Below, in pieces: positions 61,922 to 64,000 of a stretch of DNA of 64,000 nucleotides. Under the pieces are notes generated by a model. That model was not told the DNA's origin and did not search any database. It saw only the letters and a list, made by a program, of their open reading frames with translations. Location: positions 1 through 64,000 of the forward strand of contig JAEZYD010000067.1 of the NCBI GenBank assembly GCA_023419375.1, in the 5' to 3' direction. This DNA comes from Pseudomonadota bacterium (GTDB lineage: Bacteria > Desulfobacterota > Desulfovibrionia > Desulfovibrionales > Desulfovibrionaceae). The stretch's first letter is position 1; each line of letters opens with the position of its first letter. The translations under genes were made by a program, and so were the position numbers.

Positions 61922-62854
61922 CTACGGGGTCGGTTTTTTACCGTGAAAGTAGTTTGAAACCAGCGCGCCAGAAATATTCTGCCATACGCTGAACAGCGCG
62001 CCAGCAATGGCTGAAACCGGGGAAAAATGCGCCAGCGCGAGGGCCGTGGCCAGACCGGAGTTCTGAGTGCCGACCTCAAAGCAGAGAGCGCGGCAGCGGG
62101 GTTCATCAAATTTCCAGATGCGGCCCACGGCATAGCCAAAAGCCAAACCCAGCAGGTTGTGGCACACGACCACCAGAAATATGTCGGCGCTGGCGCGAAG
62201 GATGCTCTGGGCATTGATGGCCATGATGCCAGCCACCACAAGGCTGATGGTCAGCGCCGAAGCCGGGGGCAGAAAGGGGATGGCCCGCTCTGTAAGCCTG
62301 CCGCAGTAACGGTGCGCCGCAATGCCCAGAATAACCGGGATCACCACGATTTTGAGGATGGAAACGAACAGGGCCCCCATGTCTACAGGAACCCATACGC
62401 CGCCAAGCAGCCATGTGAGCACCGGCATGAGCACCAGTGCAACAACGGTTGTCAGCGAGGTGAGCGCCACGGAATACGGCACGTCGCCTCTGGCAATAAA
62501 GGTCAGCACATTGGAGGCGGTGCCGCCGGGGGCCGTGCCCACAAGAATGACGCCCATCGCCAGATCTGGCGGCAGGGCGAACAGATGGCACAGCGCAAAG
62601 GCCAGCAGCGGCATGCAGCCGAACTGGGCCAACAGGCCAAGCAGCAGGGCGCGCGGCTGGGAAAATACCAGGCTGAAATCCTTGAGGCGCAGGGTCATGC
62701 CCATGCCAAACATGATGCACCCCAGAAGCGGCGTAACGTGCGGGGCCACCCAGCGGAACAGCTCCGGCTTCCATAAAGCCAAAGCCGAGCATGTCAGAAT
62801 AAGCACACCCATATACCGGGTAAGTGCATTGCCAGCGCGCAGTATGATACTCAA
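61922..62854 (-). CDS. Bile acid:sodium symporter (BASS) family transporter
   Basis: A 310-residue membrane protein with nine or ten hydrophobic segments and BASS features LLGCIMFGMGMTLRL, LVGTAPGGTASNVLTFIA, and EVGTQNSGLATALA. The most likely start is the TTG at 62854, which has AGGAG seven bases upstream; the first ATG is at 62812, 14 codons further in. BASS members import bile acids, pantoate or organic acids with sodium; the substrate is unknown. Confidence 0.9.
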   Translation of the reverse strand: MSIILRAGNALTRYMGVLILTCSALALWKPELFRWVAPHVTPLLGCIMFGMGMTLRLKDFSLVFSQPRALLLGLLAQFGCMPLLAFALCHLFALPPDLAMGVILVGTAPGGTASNVLTFIARGDVPYSVALTSLTTVVALVLMPVLTWLLGGVWVPVDMGALFVSILKIVVIPVILGIAAHRYCGRLTERAIPFLPPASALTISLVVAGIMAINAQSILRASADIFLVVVCHNLLGLAFGYAVGRIWKFDEPRCRALCFEVGTQNSGLATALALAHFSPVSAIAGALFSVWQNISGALVSNYFHGKKPTP

Positions 62855-63054
62855 CCCTTGTCTCCTGTTGCGCGGCTTTCTGCCGCGATGGTGTGAGGCG
62901 CATACTGGCAGAGAGAGTACCCGCTTGCAAGCGGGCAAGGCTTGCACTTGGCCTGGGCAAAAGGTATCGCTCAGGTACTTTCAGATGCAGATTTGACGCG
63001 GCGCGCCATGCGTTCTGCATCCTTCGAACAGTTTATTACCCAAGAGCAGCAGGA

Positions 63055-64000
63055 ATGGCAGAACTTTCAAGCCTTATGCAAATTCAGCCTTTTGTGCAGG
63101 CCTACGTGCTTGCGGTTGCTTCCATTCTGGACGCGCCCGTCACCGTTGTTGACTGCAATCAGGTGCGCGTGGGCGGCACTGCGGAATACGAGTCGCTCAT
63201 CAGCCAGAAGATCGCGCACAGTGCTTTTTTTGACAAAGTATTCAAGACCGGCAAACCGGCTTTTGTCAAAAACGTGCAGAAGGATCAGGCATGCAGCGTG
63301 TGCGCCAACCGCGAGAACTGCAACGAACTCGCCGACATGGCCTATCCCATATTTTTGAACAACAAGGTGGCTGGCGTTATCGGCATTGTTGCGTTTAACG
63401 AAGACGAGCGGGGGCGACTGCTGGGGAATCAGGAAAAGCTTCAGGAATTCCTCAAATATATGAGCATGCTGATTGAAAGCAAGCTTGTCACCCAGCAGCG
63501 TTCGCGCATTCTTGAACACCAGCTTGATGCGGTGGTAAGCGGTGAACGCAAACAGCTGGAAGAGACTCCCCTGCTGGGCAACAGCGCCGCCATTCGCGAT
63601 ATTCTGGCTCTGGTGCAGAAGATCGCAGCATCGGATTCCACCGTGCTTATCAGCGGCGAAAGCGGCACCGGCAAGGAGGTGCTGGCCCGCACGATCCATA
63701 GCATGAGCGGGCGCGGCAAACGGCTGATGACAGCTGTAAACTGCGGGGCTATTCCTGAAAATCTGGTGGAGAGCGAGCTGTTTGGCTACGAAGAAGGGGC
63801 GTTTACGGGCGCCAGAAAGGGCGGAAGCATGGGCAGGTTTGAACTGGCTCATGAAAGTACCCTGTTTCTGGACGAAGTGGGCGAGATGCCCTTGCCCGTG
63901 CAGGCCAAACTGTTGCGCGTGCTTCAGGATAAATGCGTGCAGCGGGTGGGCGGTTCTTCGTCAATCCCGGTGAACGTGCGCATTGTCTGCGCCAGCAATC
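63055..64000 (+). CDS. Sigma-54-dependent transcriptional activator (cut by window end)
   Basis: The first 315 residues are visible. The N-terminal part (about 1-170) is a ligand/redox-type sensor with clustered cysteines (CSVCANRENC, about residues 82-91) and a GVIGIVAF strand. The AAA+ domain follows with Walker A GESGTGKE, the sigma-54 loop EGAFTGA and Walker B TLFLDEVGEMP. A Fis-type DNA-binding domain is expected beyond the window. It activates a sigma-54 promoter, perhaps of an adjacent gene not seen. The start at 63055 has CAGGA close by; the next ATG at 63076 is an alternative. Confidence 0.92.
   Translation, partial: MAELSSLMQIQPFVQAYVLAVASILDAPVTVVDCNQVRVGGTAEYESLISQKIAHSAFFDKVFKTGKPAFVKNVQKDQACSVCANRENCNELADMAYPIFLNNKVAGVIGIVAFNEDERGRLLGNQEKLQEFLKYMSMLIESKLVTQQRSRILEHQLDAVVSGERKQLEETPLLGNSAAIRDILALVQKIAASDSTVLISGESGTGKEVLARTIHSMSGRGKRLMTAVNCGAIPENLVESELFGYEEGAFTGARKGGSMGRFELAHESTLFLDEVGEMPLPVQAKLLRVLQDKCVQRVGGSSSIPVNVRIVCASN

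Overview
The window looks like a chromosomal segment of a Desulfovibrionaceae bacterium, most likely a Desulfovibrio of the D. desulfuricans group. The support is the high-GC codon use, the gene order (radC-lon-prmC beside the tRNA/tuf/ribosomal cluster, and the yceD-rpmF-plsX-fabH-fabG-acpP-fabF-glyA-rib-nusB-leuS run), the FmdE and DUF364 proteins, and a class A beta-lactamase of the kind known from D. desulfuricans. This is inference from gene content; no database search was possible.

Region by region. (1) 1-1.6 kb is an AT-richer accessory edge: an ISL3-type terminal repeat, an exported alpha/beta-hydrolase with an altered nucleophile elbow, and the 3' part of a tRNA gene followed by a terminator. 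The tRNA fragment looks like the far attachment end of an integrated element lying to the left. (2) 1.9-6.3 kb holds a hybrid histidine kinase with a periplasmic binding-protein sensor, a secreted cupin, a DUF302 protein and a Lar-like zinc protein. (3) 6.7-14.9 kb is a metal-chelate or corrinoid-type uptake locus: TonB-dependent receptor, periplasmic binding protein, FecCD permease, ATPase and a dedicated TonB. It converges on a minus-strand operon of FmdE, DUF4213/DUF364 and a SAM methyltransferase. (4) 15.2-17.1 kb holds a 54-residue CxxCxGxG protein, an AT-rich PAS-GGDEF cyclase and a remnant of an ISL3 transposase. (5) 17.2-22.6 kb is the translation cluster tRNA-Thr/Tyr/Gly, tuf, rpmG, tRNA-Trp, secE, nusG, rplK, rplA, rplJ, rplL, all on the minus strand. 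It ends in a terminator where rpoB would normally follow.

(6) 22.7-41.6 kb is housekeeping, entirely minus strand: prmC, lon, radC, holA, leuS, nusB, ribH, ribE, ribD, a dCMP-deaminase-like gene, glyA, and the fatty acid/phospholipid block fabF, acpP, fabG, fabH, plsX, rpmF, yceD. (7) 41.7-45.1 kb carries a Tat-signal class A beta-lactamase, a LysE/RhtB exporter, a GIY-YIG nuclease, a small membrane protein and a Sel1-repeat protein. (8) 45.3-64 kb carries a chemoreceptor, recJ, a TPR protein, pyrF, gmk-DUF370-yicC, an FmdB zinc ribbon, a DJ-1/PfpI protein, an MtaB-type methylthiotransferase, an M15 peptidase, an MFS transporter, pgl, a membrane-anchored unknown with a methyltransferase, RidA, a bile-acid/sodium-symporter-like transporter, and the start of a sigma-54 activator cut by the window end.

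No rRNA, CRISPR array, intact insertion sequence or complete prophage was seen. The most unusual stretches are the left 17 kb (attachment remnant, three ISL3 end copies, the metal-uptake/FmdE locus) and the repeat-rich 34.3-34.9 kb gap.
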